Source: Myxococcales bacterium
GTDB lineage: Bacteria > Myxococcota_A > Polyangia > Palsa-1104
Assembly: GCA_003170275.1 (NCBI GenBank)
Contig: PNAM01000065.1
Span: 78,194 to 132,577 of the forward strand
Direction of reading: 5' to 3'
Length of the DNA: 54,384 bases
Both the position numbers and the translations under genes were made by a program. Shown one piece after another: positions 25,801-33,911 of the stretch. Position 1 is the first letter of the stretch, and each line of letters starts with the position of its first letter. Under the pieces are notes generated by a model. The model did not search any database. It worked only from the letters and a program-made list of their open reading frames with translations, and was not told where the DNA came from.

Positions 25801-26347
25801 CCGCGGCCCTGGCGTTGTCGAGCGCGAGCTGGTTGGCCGCGCGCACGAACGGCCGCAGCTCGCCGAGCGAGACCGGCGCCCGCGCGGTCACCACCGCACC
25901 GGTGTCCTTCGCGACCCGCTTGGCGGCCTCGAGCGCCAGCGCGTAGACCTCGCCGCGCGCCGAGCGAACGCTGGCTGCGGCCAGGAGCGCGCCGCTCGCG
26001 TCATAGACGCGCAGCGTGACCTCGAGGTGCGTCTCGTCGCGGACCAGCTCGCCGCCGACCAACCGATCGGCGCCCAGATCCTTGAGCAGCGCGCTCACGC
26101 CCGCCGGGTTGACGAACAGCCCGTGATCCTTGGCCGGCGCCACGCGGGCCAGCGCGAGCGTCAGCTCTTGCCGCGACACCGACGGACGCTGCCCGTCGCG
26201 CAGCATCGAGCGCAACAGCAGGCTGACCGCGCCGGCTTCGTCATCGTCGCCGCCGAGATCGCTGACCACCAGCCGCTGCGCCTGCGCAGACACGGCGCAT
26301 AGGAGCACCCCGAGCACCACCCATCCACGTCCCCATGCCCCGCGCAT
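22847..26347 (-). CDS. Transmembrane Ser/Thr protein kinase with N-terminal extracytoplasmic sensor
   Basis: An 1166-residue protein. A signal peptide (VVLGVLLCAVSAQAQ) is followed by about 550 residues of predicted extracytoplasmic region with TPR-like repeats, one membrane helix (about 580-606), a beta domain of PEGA/carboxypeptidase-regulatory type (about 715-765), an Ala/Pro and poly-Asp linker (near 846), and a Hanks kinase domain (about 900-1160). The kinase is intact: glycine loop LGRGAMGIVFKG, Lys in VAIKII, HRDIKPAN (Asp1029), DFG and APE-like SPEQI. Most bacterial kinases of this class place the kinase first and the sensor last, so the order here is reversed. Its substrate is unknown. 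Confidence 0.92.
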   Translation of the reverse strand: MRGAWGRGWVVLGVLLCAVSAQAQRLVVSDLGGDDDEAGAVSLLLRSMLRDGQRPSVSRQELTLALARVAPAKDHGLFVNPAGVSALLKDLGADRLVGGELVRDETHLEVTLRVYDASGALLAAASVRSARGEVYALALEAAKRVAKDTGAVVTARAPVSLGELRPFVRAANQLALDNARAAADALQIASRGVAARVPAARELAQVVSHIPELPSDARMVAALAAGETAEAIKIGEADPNNLEARAEIARAEIALPDLGKATKILATLKSAPGSPALSLARAELYLKKGKRVEADSELAPLLERTPPDSATLAYVASLPPGALAPRSEALAVTAAHRVAKSLPGVASMIGLRAARGGNRTEDTLGMVNVDDLGAGELPEVGGMIQNDPSLLGKSLAAMVARRRADATVVDVPGHKGGGARAIAAGQTGARPDAARKVEPATAEVQQIAALLVPLLETFPPLAQRQPGTAVVYPIKGGGEPPWSLYAVNNRLLGIALAHALSQSPFDLGVVQKQKEVGEVTHEALAKLAQAEVKTNYVVVYKLTAESGRANVYLALYDVASAELYEYEESIAGRSNGLVRLNALLLPIGLGIAGLIALYVMFVVLRVGGVAVEIKRDPGSHSEAITLLINRSKKAPVIVDAIGFHKSEHAGGLRKSRMKHRMAPARSEFDRVRAGTWYIHLYGTQEKGGEVRALPETLTQQILVRRGDTTQVHFDLDPHATEYRVTVSDGDPLGGVAVHIDGVTAADQTTDAAGHLTIYVPRGQHVVSLEARGLKMKRDVQSLGGKVQQLIFDLLRERREIELSKGIAISDDDGPGVARKAPAAPPSPAHLATAQPIGESAAPHAHDDDDDGVSLPPGFAVGDLNMPTGVEAPTHLQPSMQAGTDVGFSGRAAAAPRPSAGTSLGRYQKVKELGRGAMGIVFKGRDSVLERDVAIKIISDEVRHNKQALEMFLQEGKAMAALNHPNLVTVFDQGVAGNETFMVMEFVDGRTLEAVIQEKGTLPIDEVLVIAEQICAGLAYAHGRRILHRDIKPANIFLTTEGVVKIGDFGLARAVQQARLTQTKVCGTPLYMSPEQIRGTGVDFRSDLYSVGCTLFELLTGRPPFVTGEVLYHHMYTQPPKPSEINDAIHPDVDKLILCCLEKEMDQRVKSAEELKALLKPLRARFS

Positions 26348-26382
26348 TGGGGCAGATTATCACAGCTTACGAAGACTTAGCG

Positions 26383-28269
26383 CTACTGGATGTTCGGAAC
26401 GCACTCGCCGTTCTCGCACACGAACTCGGGCGGGCAGCCGCCGGTGCCGCCGGTGGTGCAAGCGACCTCGGTGGTCCAGATGCCCGAGTGATTGGCCTGG
26501 CTCGGATCCTGGAACGGTAGCCAGAATGGCTGGAAGCTGGGATCGCCCGAGGCGGTCGACGCCTTGCCCAGATCGATGGCCGACATCCACAGCTGCGGCC
26601 GGACGTTGTCACCGACGACGAACCCGTACGCGAAGCGCGCGTTGAAGGTGATGAACACCAGGTTGCCGCTCTGCTGCACGAATGGCGCGAACTTCGGCCA
26701 GGTCGACGCGCGATCCATCGCGTGCGACGCGCTGGTGAGCTCGATGATGCTGCCGCCCGAGGCCTTGACCATGCGCAGCCGCGCCGATTGCTGGTCGTAC
26801 GAGACCGCGCCCTGGCTGACGTCGACGCCGTTGGCGGCGGCGCTCTGCGTCGAGCCGGGGAAGCTGCTGGTGGCGAACACGATCCACTGCGAGTCGGGCG
26901 ACCAGGTCGGATAGAAGTTGTACGAGGTGTTCATCACCGACGGCGCGACCGGCGTGGCCATGCCGAAGGCGCCGCCGTTGACCGGCATCACCATGATCGA
27001 GCCGCTCTTGGCGGTGATCCAATCGCCGGCGGACAGACCGCCCAGGTTGAACGGCGCGTCCTTGCCGATGAACCCTTCGGGCGGCACCGCGACGAAGGCG
27101 ATGCTGGCGCCGTCGGGCGACCACTCGGGCATCACCGCCGACTTGCCGCCGTAGAAGGTCTGCGGGACGTCTTTGATCTTCGCGCCGGTGGTGCCGTCGC
27201 GCAGGGTCAGCACGCCGGCCCAGTTGGTGAGCAGCTGCGTGCCGTCGGGGCTGAAGGTGGCGAAGTTGGCCTCGAACACGCCGGCGGCGATCAGGAACTT
27301 GGTGCCGTCCGCGCCGTCGAGCACGCCGGCCTGCGCATCCGCCGAGCCGACCGCCGCGGCGACCTTCTTGCCGTCGCGCGAGACCGAATGACAACCGACG
27401 CAGCCGCTCGGGTTGCCGCTGGTGAAGTCGGTGGCGGCCGACGCGCCGAACGGCACGCGCTTGAGCCCTTGCACCGTCGGCGAGAAGTAGTACAGGCCGC
27501 CCTTGACGTCCTCGGGCGAGAAGTTGACGGTGGCGCCGCTCGACGATGCAACCGCTGCGCCGGCCGCCGCGACGGCGTCGATGGTGAGCATGACCGCGCC
27601 GCCCGAGGCGGAGAGCGCCACCGCTTGCCAATCGGCGTCCTTCGGCTTGAACTGGCACGCGGTGCCGCCCGCGCACAGCGACGAGCCGACGTAGAAGGAG
27701 GCGTCGAGGCCCGGCCCGACCAGGTGCAGCCGGAAGATGGTGTCCTTGGCGTTGGCCGTCCACTGCAGGTCCATCTGGTTGATGTTGCGCGCCAGGAGCG
27801 TGTCGCTGAACGGATAGACCAACAGCGGCATTTCGCTCGCATCGGTCGACGGTGGCCCGGTGAACGCGCTGGTCGCGCCGGCCGGCGCCGAGGGATCGAC
27901 GATGTCGGCCTTGAAGAACACATTGATGGTCGCGCCGCCGGTCGCGCCGCCGTACGACGCCGACACGATCGCCACGCCGCCGTGCGTGAGCCCGCTCGAC
28001 GCGGTGAACAGCCCGTCGACGGTGACGCTGCCGAGCGTGGCGTCGCTGATGCCCCAGCTCGCCTTGTTGGTGATGTCGCCGCTCTTGGCCGATGAGGCGG
28101 TGAATTGCTGCGACTGCCCGCTGTTGACGGTCGCGGTCGACGGGCTGACCGTGATCACGTCGCCCGACCCTCCGTCGCCGCCGCCTCCACCGCCGCCGCC
28201 GCGGCCCTTGGAGTCGCAGGCACCAATGGACAAAAGTGCACAGAGCAGCAGGTGACGCATGGAGGGCAT
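26383..28269 (-). CDS. Beta-propeller lipoprotein with CxxCH motif
   Basis: A 628-residue lipoprotein (lipobox SIGAC, Cys18) with a poly-Gly linker, an N-terminal BIG2-like domain (VSPSTATVNSGQSQQFTASS) and TolB/PD40-like propeller repeats (FSPDGTQLLTNW, EWSPDGASIAFV, TWSPDSQWIVFA). A CVGCH motif (Cys290, Cys293, His294) fits covalent haem attachment, and it is followed by SRDGKKVAAAV, a pairing also seen in propellers with cytochrome insertions. The C-terminus (CPPEFVCENGECV) looks EGF-like with close cysteines. The start could also be ATG 28260. Function is unknown; haem binding is inferred. Confidence 0.82.
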   Translation of the reverse strand: MPSMRHLLLCALLSIGACDSKGRGGGGGGGGDGGSGDVITVSPSTATVNSGQSQQFTASSAKSGDITNKASWGISDATLGSVTVDGLFTASSGLTHGGVAIVSASYGGATGGATINVFFKADIVDPSAPAGATSAFTGPPSTDASEMPLLVYPFSDTLLARNINQMDLQWTANAKDTIFRLHLVGPGLDASFYVGSSLCAGGTACQFKPKDADWQAVALSASGGAVMLTIDAVAAAGAAVASSSGATVNFSPEDVKGGLYYFSPTVQGLKRVPFGASAATDFTSGNPSGCVGCHSVSRDGKKVAAAVGSADAQAGVLDGADGTKFLIAAGVFEANFATFSPDGTQLLTNWAGVLTLRDGTTGAKIKDVPQTFYGGKSAVMPEWSPDGASIAFVAVPPEGFIGKDAPFNLGGLSAGDWITAKSGSIMVMPVNGGAFGMATPVAPSVMNTSYNFYPTWSPDSQWIVFATSSFPGSTQSAAANGVDVSQGAVSYDQQSARLRMVKASGGSIIELTSASHAMDRASTWPKFAPFVQQSGNLVFITFNARFAYGFVVGDNVRPQLWMSAIDLGKASTASGDPSFQPFWLPFQDPSQANHSGIWTTEVACTTGGTGGCPPEFVCENGECVPNIQ

Positions 28270-28314
28270 CTTCGCAGGTTTCCCGCCGTCGCGCAGCGTG
28301 ATCCTCGTCACACG

Positions 28315-29169
28315 CTACTTCAGCACCTTCAAGCGCGGCTTCGGGCGGAGCGCCGCCAGCAACGCGGTCAGATCGGGCCCGGGTCCATTCGGCAGCAGAT
28401 CCCGCAGCTCGTAGAGCGGGGCGCTCGCCGCCGGCGCGTCCTGCAAGCAATCCTCCGTGCGCGGCACCAGCGTGAGCGGCGGCAGGTCGGGCACCCGCAG
28501 CCGATCGCCCGGGTGCACCTCGTGCCCCTCGGCGAGCAGTCGCGCCACGTCGCGCACCAGCTCCGAGATCGACGAGGTCTCCCGTCGCGGCGCACGCCCA
28601 CCCACGTCCGGCCGCGCGAATTTTTCAAGGCCGCGCGAGCGCACCAGGTGTCCCGCGCCCGGCGTCCGCTCGATCGCCTCGACCACCACCTGCGCGTGCT
28701 CGTCGACGTCGAACGGTCGATCGACGGCGAGCGCGTGCAGCTCGGCGGGGCTCCACCAGCGCGCGGTCACGCGATCGAGCGCGAGCAGCAGGTTCCCCTC
28801 GCGAGCCAGCGCGCGCACCGTCGCCACCGCCGCGCCGAGCACGCGCAGGTCGGCCGGATCCGGCGTGTCCGCTTCGATCAGCGCGTATTTCTGGCAGCGC
28901 GCGACCTCGTGCTGCTCGTGCGGGTCGCGGCCCTCGAGGTACATCGCCGCGCGTCCGGCCAGCGCTTCGTCGAACCGGCCGCCGTCGTTGCCGCGCACCA
29001 CCTGCTCGATGCTCAGCGCGCCCCACGCCTGCTCGTCGGCGATCTCCTCGGCGGCCTGCGCCAGCGCGTCGTCGAGGCGCGGGTCGTCGAGCAGGACGAC
29101 GAAGCCCAACCTGGCCCGGCGCGCAGACGGACGCTGGTAGTGCGGGCGAGCCCAGACCGGCAGCGTCAT
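28315..29169 (-). CDS. Protein of unknown function, DUF4261-like end
   Basis: A 284-residue soluble protein without signal peptide. The middle segment VRSRGLEKFARPDVGG is reminiscent of the DUF4261 signature (xxRGLxKFGxPxL), but the match is weak. The start ATG 29169 follows the LOG gene stop by one base, so it belongs to the same transcription unit as the LOG hydrolase and the acetyltransferase. Codon use is like its neighbours. I cannot propose a function. Confidence 0.65.
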   Translation of the reverse strand: MTLPVWARPHYQRPSARRARLGFVVLLDDPRLDDALAQAAEEIADEQAWGALSIEQVVRGNDGGRFDEALAGRAAMYLEGRDPHEQHEVARCQKYALIEADTPDPADLRVLGAAVATVRALAREGNLLLALDRVTARWWSPAELHALAVDRPFDVDEHAQVVVEAIERTPGAGHLVRSRGLEKFARPDVGGRAPRRETSSISELVRDVARLLAEGHEVHPGDRLRVPDLPPLTLVPRTEDCLQDAPAASAPLYELRDLLPNGPGPDLTALLAALRPKPRLKVLK

Positions 29170-29170
29170 C

Positions 29171-29959
29171 TCACGGACAGAGTCGCCCGGGCTGAAACGC
29201 GGCGTGCGTGATCTTGCGCGCCGCCGCTTCCTTCGCGATCTGTCGCGGATGTCCATCGACCCCGGCGACGATCAGGTCGCGCGCTTCGGCGGGATGATCG
29301 GCGAGCAGCATGAGCTCGAGGTCCGGCGCCGCGATCTTGCCGTTCGCCAGCACCGTGCCCTTGAGCCAGTCGAGCAGCCCGCGCCAGTACTCCGAGCCGT
29401 ACAGCACCACCGGGAAGCTCGTGATCTTGCCGGTCTGGATCAATGTCAACGACTCGAACAGCTCGTCCATGGTGCCGAAGCCGCCCGGAAAGATGACGAA
29501 CCCCTGCGCATACTTCACCAGCATCGTCTTGCGCACGAAGAAGTAGCGAAACTCGCGCTTGATGTCGACGAACTGGTTGACCGCCTGCTCGAAGGGCAGC
29601 TCGATGTTGAGCCCCACCGAGGTGGTGCCGGCCGCGCGCGCGCCGCGGTTGGCCGCCTCCATGATGCCCGGCCCGCCGCCGCTGATGATCGCAAAGCCCG
29701 CCTCGCCGAGCAGGTGCGCGGTCTCGACCGCTTGATCGTAGTAGGCGTCCCCCGGCTGGCTGCGCGCCGAGCCGAAGATGGTGACCGCCGGCCCGAGCTC
29801 GGCCAGCGCGTCGAACCCTTCGACGAACTCGCCGGTGATGCGCTGCACGCGCCACGGATCGGTCCGGGTGAACAGCACCTCGCCGGGAACGCACGCCTCG
29901 AGGAGCTGTTCGTCCTGCGTGCGATGCGGCGCGCGGACGTGTTTTTTTCTCGGCGGCAT
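29171..29959 (-). CDS. LOG-family phosphoribohydrolase
   Basis: A 262-residue Rossmann-like protein with the two LOG signatures: GGGPGIMEAANRGA (about residue 85-98) and PGGFGTMDELFE (about 155-166). Plant and some bacterial members release active cytokinins from nucleotide precursors and many act as AMP or nucleoside monophosphate hydrolases. The catalytic Arg and Glu are in the second motif region. It is the middle gene of the 28315-30452 unit; the ATG at 29959 lies just seven bases after the acetyltransferase stop. Confidence 0.9.
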   Translation of the reverse strand: MPPRKKHVRAPHRTQDEQLLEACVPGEVLFTRTDPWRVQRITGEFVEGFDALAELGPAVTIFGSARSQPGDAYYDQAVETAHLLGEAGFAIISGGGPGIMEAANRGARAAGTTSVGLNIELPFEQAVNQFVDIKREFRYFFVRKTMLVKYAQGFVIFPGGFGTMDELFESLTLIQTGKITSFPVVLYGSEYWRGLLDWLKGTVLANGKIAAPDLELMLLADHPAEARDLIVAGVDGHPRQIAKEAAARKITHAAFQPGRLCP

Positions 29960-29966
29960 TATTCCT

Positions 29967-30452
29967 TCAGCTCCTTTTCGCCAGATGCGTGAGCGCGGCG
30001 CTGTCGACGCGACACACGGTCCACTCCGGTAGCAGCTGCGCGCCGAGCGCGCGATAGAACGCCTGGGCGCGCACGTTCCAGTCGAGCACGGTCCACTCGA
30101 ACCGCCCGCAGCCGCGATCGACCGCGAGCGCCGCGAGGCTCCGCAGGAACGCTGCGCCGAGCCCGCGCGAGCGCGCGTCGGGTCGCACGTACAGGTCCTC
30201 GAGGTACAAGGACGGCCGCGCGAGGAAGGTCGAGTAGGTCATGAAGTACAGCGCGTAGCCGACCAACTCGCCGCCCTGGTCGCCGTCGGCCACCAGCAGC
30301 TCGAAGCGCGGCGGGCTGGCGGCGAAGTCGGCTAGCAGGCGCGCCTCGGCGCCGGCGTCGGGGCCGGGCAACTTCTCGAACTCGGCCAGGCCGCGGATGA
30401 GCGACACCACCTGCGCGAGGTCGGCCTGGTTGGCGGGACGGATGGTCGACAA
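29967..30452 (-). CDS. GNAT acetyltransferase, SSAT-like
   Basis: A 161-residue acyltransferase resembling spermidine/thialysine N-acetyltransferase. The family features are STIRPANQAD at the start, ALYFMTYSTFLARPSLYLEDLYV, the acetyl-CoA loop RSRGLGAAFL and DWNVRAQAFYRALGA. The TTG start at 30452 gives the usual N-terminus; an ATG at 30497 would add 15 residues and leave just 21 bases to the divergent gene. A much longer frame runs upstream to 33602 but has no homology. First gene of a unit with LOG and the unknown protein. Confidence 0.85.
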   Translation of the reverse strand: MSTIRPANQADLAQVVSLIRGLAEFEKLPGPDAGAEARLLADFAASPPRFELLVADGDQGGELVGYALYFMTYSTFLARPSLYLEDLYVRPDARSRGLGAAFLRSLAALAVDRGCGRFEWTVLDWNVRAQAFYRALGAQLLPEWTVCRVDSAALTHLAKRS

Positions 30453-30518
30453 GCGGCGGCAGTCTAGCCCGATTTTCCATAGTCGCAAATCCCACATTTC
30501 TCGGGTAATGATGCGCAG

Positions 30519-32699
30519 ATGCGATTCGGTGTCTTCCTGCTGTCGATCCTGATTCCCGCGACCGTGCTCGCCCAGCCGTACGAGGCCTCGGACCTGCACC
30601 AGAAGCCGGGCTTCGTCGGCGTGCGCGCGCTCGACCTGACCCCGCCCGGCGGCGTGCAGCAGGTGGGCGAGATCGTCGTGCTCGAGGGCGACGACGACCT
30701 GGTCACCTCCGACGGCATGGGCGGGTATTCGATCGTCGTCAGCAGCACCTACGTGCAGCCGATGGACATCACCAAGCGCTTCTTCAGCGGCTACGCGGAC
30801 GAGTACGACGAGATCATCGTGTTCACCACCTTCGACGACTCGGGCACCCCGGGCGCGGCGGCGTACGAGATGTCCGCGCAGCAAGAGGTCCAGGGCCTCG
30901 GCCGCGACATCTTCGATTACTCGGATCAGTGGGGCGCCGATTCGCACAAGTTCCACGCCTTTCTGAACATGATGAACGTGCAGAACTACATCGGCCAGGG
31001 CCAGGGGCTGGCCGATCCGACCAACTCGCTCTACCCGGTGCTCGGCCAGGAGTTCGCGCACCGCTGGCTGTCGTTCTTGCACTACAAGGACTCCACCGGC
31101 GCGATCTCTTCGGCGATGCTCGGCCGCGACGCCGCGCACTGGGCCTCGACGCTGCAGGCCTACGCGTCGGTGATGGACGGCAACCAGTTCACCGAGCAGC
31201 CGGGCGCGGACGGCTTCTACAGCATCGTCGGCTACTTCACCCACTACTCGCCGCTCGATCTGTACGGCATGGGGCTGGTCGACGCCTCGCAGGTCCCGCC
31301 GTTCTTCGTGCTGCACAACGCCACCACCTCGACCGGCAAGGCGGTCGATCCGACCAAGCCGGCGCGCGGCAAGCTCACCGGCGATCGCGAAGACATCACC
31401 ATCGATCAGATCATCGCCGCCGATGGGCCGCGCGTGCCGGCGGCCGCCGACTCGGAGCATTCGTTCCGCGTCGCGTGGGTGCTGCTCACGCGGCCGGGCG
31501 AGCTGGCCGGTCAGGTCGTGGACCTCGCCAAGCAGCTCGATCAGGGGCGCCTGGTGTGGGAGGCGCGGTTCGCCGCGATGACCGGCGGGCACGGCTCGAT
31601 GTGCACGCAGGTCTCGGCGCCGTGCGGCTCTCCGGTCGCGCGCATCCAGGGCGGCGAGGTCGTCGAGCTCGGCGGCAACGGCAACCGTGTGGTGGAGCCG
31701 GGCGAATCGGTGTTCGTCGACTTCAGCCTCTTGAACGACTCGCCGGCCGCCGCGCACCAGATCGTGCTCTCGTCGTCGAGCCCGCTGATCACTAGCGACA
31801 CCACCACCATCGACGAGCTGTTGCCGCTGGCGAGCACCGTGGCGGGCCTGTCGGGCGCGATCCCGGGCGACGCTCCGTGCGGCCAGACGATCACCATCGA
31901 GGCGCAAACGGTGGTCGACGGTCACACTTTCCGCGGGTTCACCGAGGTCACGCCCGGGCTGACGACCCTCGTCAAGGACGACTTCGAGCAGTCGCCCGGC
32001 TTGCTCAGCGCGCCTGATCAAGTCGACCAGACGGTCAACGGTTGGGCGTGGGGCGCGCCCGAGGGCTACGCCAGCATGTACGGCTACGCGTACCAGCCTT
32101 CCGGCGGGCACGCGTCGAAGAAGGCGTGGTTCACCGGCCTCGCCGCCGGCCACGCCAAGATGTACGACTCGTCCCTGGCGGTCGGGACCTCGCAGCTCCT
32201 CTCGCAGCCGATCGACGTCTCGAAGACCTATCTGCCGGCGCTGCGCTACTTCGCGTGGTACGAGGCCATCGACTATTCGAACGCGATGCAGGGCGGGCAG
32301 GTCTCGACCACGCTCGCGTTGGTGACCGAGGCCTCGGCCGATGGCGGCAAGAGCTGGGTCGAGATCGACCGGGTCAACGGCGCCGACCCATTGTGGAAGG
32401 AGCGCATCGTTCCGCTCGACGGCCGGCTGGCGCTGACCGGCAAGATCTCGCTGCGCTTCACGGTCTCGAACGACAGCGCGACCACGCAGGTCGAGGCGGG
32501 CATCGACGATCTCGAGCTGCGCTCGCTCACCCAGGCGTGCAACCCGAACTACCAGGCGCCGCCGATCGTGACCCCGCCCGGCACGTCGCCGAACGGCTGC
32601 GCCTGCGCGCTCGGCGGACACGAGCACCTGCCGGCTTCCGCGATCGTGTGGTTGCTCCTCCTCGCCGCCGCCGTCCTTCGCCGCCGCCTCCTCGCCTGA
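30519..32699 (+). CDS. Secreted protein with MYXO-CTERM-like tail and degenerate metalloprotease motif
   Basis: A 726-residue exported protein. It begins with a signal peptide (MRFGVFLLSILIPATVLA). A segment at about residues 180-215 reads GQEFAHRWLSFLHYKD, where a related metalloprotease would have HExxH; here the first His is Gln. The C-terminus ends with PNGCACAL, a hydrophobic helix and RRRLLA, matching the MYXO-CTERM sorting tail of Myxococcota, which predicts Cys processing and surface attachment. The rest is beta-rich. It is divergent from the acetyltransferase and followed by dinB after 12 bases. Confidence 0.8.
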   Translation: MRFGVFLLSILIPATVLAQPYEASDLHQKPGFVGVRALDLTPPGGVQQVGEIVVLEGDDDLVTSDGMGGYSIVVSSTYVQPMDITKRFFSGYADEYDEIIVFTTFDDSGTPGAAAYEMSAQQEVQGLGRDIFDYSDQWGADSHKFHAFLNMMNVQNYIGQGQGLADPTNSLYPVLGQEFAHRWLSFLHYKDSTGAISSAMLGRDAAHWASTLQAYASVMDGNQFTEQPGADGFYSIVGYFTHYSPLDLYGMGLVDASQVPPFFVLHNATTSTGKAVDPTKPARGKLTGDREDITIDQIIAADGPRVPAAADSEHSFRVAWVLLTRPGELAGQVVDLAKQLDQGRLVWEARFAAMTGGHGSMCTQVSAPCGSPVARIQGGEVVELGGNGNRVVEPGESVFVDFSLLNDSPAAAHQIVLSSSSPLITSDTTTIDELLPLASTVAGLSGAIPGDAPCGQTITIEAQTVVDGHTFRGFTEVTPGLTTLVKDDFEQSPGLLSAPDQVDQTVNGWAWGAPEGYASMYGYAYQPSGGHASKKAWFTGLAAGHAKMYDSSLAVGTSQLLSQPIDVSKTYLPALRYFAWYEAIDYSNAMQGGQVSTTLALVTEASADGGKSWVEIDRVNGADPLWKERIVPLDGRLALTGKISLRFTVSNDSATTQVEAGIDDLELRSLTQACNPNYQAPPIVTPPGTSPNGCACALGGHEHLPASAIVWLLLLAAAVLRRRLLA

Positions 32700-32711
32700 T
32701 ATAACGGAAGC

Positions 32712-33890
32712 GTGGCCGGGCCGCGCTCGATCCTGCACGTCGACCTGGACGCGTTTTACGCGTCGGTCGAGCAGCGCGACGATCCGGCGCTGCGCGGCAA
32801 GCCGGTCCTGGTGGGCGGGCACGCCAAGCGCGGGGTGGTGTGCGCGGCCTCGTACGAGGCGCGCCGCTTCGGCGTGCGCTCGGCGATGTCGATGGTCGAG
32901 GCGCTCAACCGCTGCCCCAAGGCGATCGTGCTCAGCCCGCGCATGGGCCACTACGCGCAGGTGTCGCAGCAGTTCTTCGCGGTGTTGCACCGCTACTCCC
33001 CGCTGGTCGAAGGGCTGTCGCTCGACGAGGCGTTCCTCGATGTGACCGGCGAGGAGCGGCTGTACGGCGATGGGCCGGCGATCGCGCGCAAGATCAAGGA
33101 CGACGTGCGCAAGGAGATCTCGCTGGTGGCGTCGGTCGGCGTGGCGCCGTCCAAGTTCGTGGCCAAGATCGCCAGCGACGTCGGCAAGCCCGACGGCCTG
33201 GTGACGGTCGAGCGCGACGAGGTCCGCCGGTTCTTGCATGCGCTGCCGGTGACCCGGCTGTGGGGAGTGGGGCGGGTCACCGAGCAGACGCTCGCTACCT
33301 TGAGCCTGCGCACCATCGGGGACGTCGCGCGTGCGGGCGAATCGGTGCTCGCGCTGAAGCTGGGCGCGGACAGCGCGCGCCACCTGGCCGAGCTCGCCGA
33401 CGGGGTGGACGATCGCGACGTGGTCCCCGATCGCGCGCCGGTCTCGATCGGCCACGAGGACACCTTCGAGCGCGACCTGCACGATCGGCAGGCGCTGGTG
33501 CGCCACCTGCTCGATCAGTCGGACCGCGTGTGCGCGCGCCTGCGCGACCATCGCCTGCGCGGCCGCACGGTCACGCTCAAGGTGAAGTACGCCGACCACC
33601 ACCGGGTGAGCCGGCGGGTCACGCTCGAACGCGCCACCTCCGACAGCCGGGTGGTCGGCCCCGAAGCCGTGCGGCTGTCGGCGGCGGTGCCGGACATCGA
33701 GCGTCGCGGCGTGCGCCTGACCGGCGTGAGCTTGTCGGCGTTCGAGGCCCGCGACGGCGCGCGCCAGCTGTCACTCTACGGCGAACCCAAGCACGAGCGC
33801 GGCGAGGCGCTCGGCGACGCGCTCGACAAGATCGCCGGAAAGTTCGGCCGCGGCGCGCTCAAACGCGCGATCTTGCTCGACGACGACTAG
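32712..33890 (+). CDS. dinB: DNA polymerase IV
   Basis: A 392-residue Y-family translesion polymerase. Catalytic segments are HVDLDAFYASVE (first Asp about 11) and SLDEAFLDV (about 106), with the little-finger domain after residue 230. It lets replication pass damaged bases at the cost of errors, and is usually induced by DNA damage; no LexA box is evident in the 12 bases to the previous gene. It starts with GTG. The stop codon lies in a perfect inverted repeat shared with the convergent gene. Confidence 0.96.
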   Translation: MAGPRSILHVDLDAFYASVEQRDDPALRGKPVLVGGHAKRGVVCAASYEARRFGVRSAMSMVEALNRCPKAIVLSPRMGHYAQVSQQFFAVLHRYSPLVEGLSLDEAFLDVTGEERLYGDGPAIARKIKDDVRKEISLVASVGVAPSKFVAKIASDVGKPDGLVTVERDEVRRFLHALPVTRLWGVGRVTEQTLATLSLRTIGDVARAGESVLALKLGADSARHLAELADGVDDRDVVPDRAPVSIGHEDTFERDLHDRQALVRHLLDQSDRVCARLRDHRLRGRTVTLKVKYADHHRVSRRVTLERATSDSRVVGPEAVRLSAAVPDIERRGVRLTGVSLSAFEARDGARQLSLYGEPKHERGEALGDALDKIAGKFGRGALKRAILLDDD

Positions 33891-33911
33891 CTCGAGCTGA
33901 GCTTGAGCTAG
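33887..33911. terminator. Inverted repeat containing both stop codons of convergent genes
   Basis: CTAGCTC (33887-33893) and GAGCTAG (33905-33911) are perfect inverted repeats with an 11-base loop. The dinB stop (TAG) is in the left arm and the stop of the minus-strand gene in the right arm. No T-run follows on either strand, so a factor-independent terminator is not strongly supported, but a hairpin ending both messages is possible. Confidence 0.35.

Noticed and set aside
23720..26302. A plus-strand frame of 860 codons opposite the Ser/Thr kinase gene
   Set aside because: Sequence is composed of R, A, V, H, D runs without domains; the kinase on the other strand is unambiguous.
28175..28205. 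GCC-type triplet run as a possible repeat element
   Set aside because: It simply encodes the poly-Gly linker after the lipobox of the propeller lipoprotein.
29967..33602. A minus-strand frame of about 1200 codons open across the acetyltransferase, the MYXO-CTERM gene and dinB
   Set aside because: Only the last part is homologous to anything (the acetyltransferase). The rest is Arg/Val/Asp-rich sequence typical of the strand opposite to a high-GC gene.
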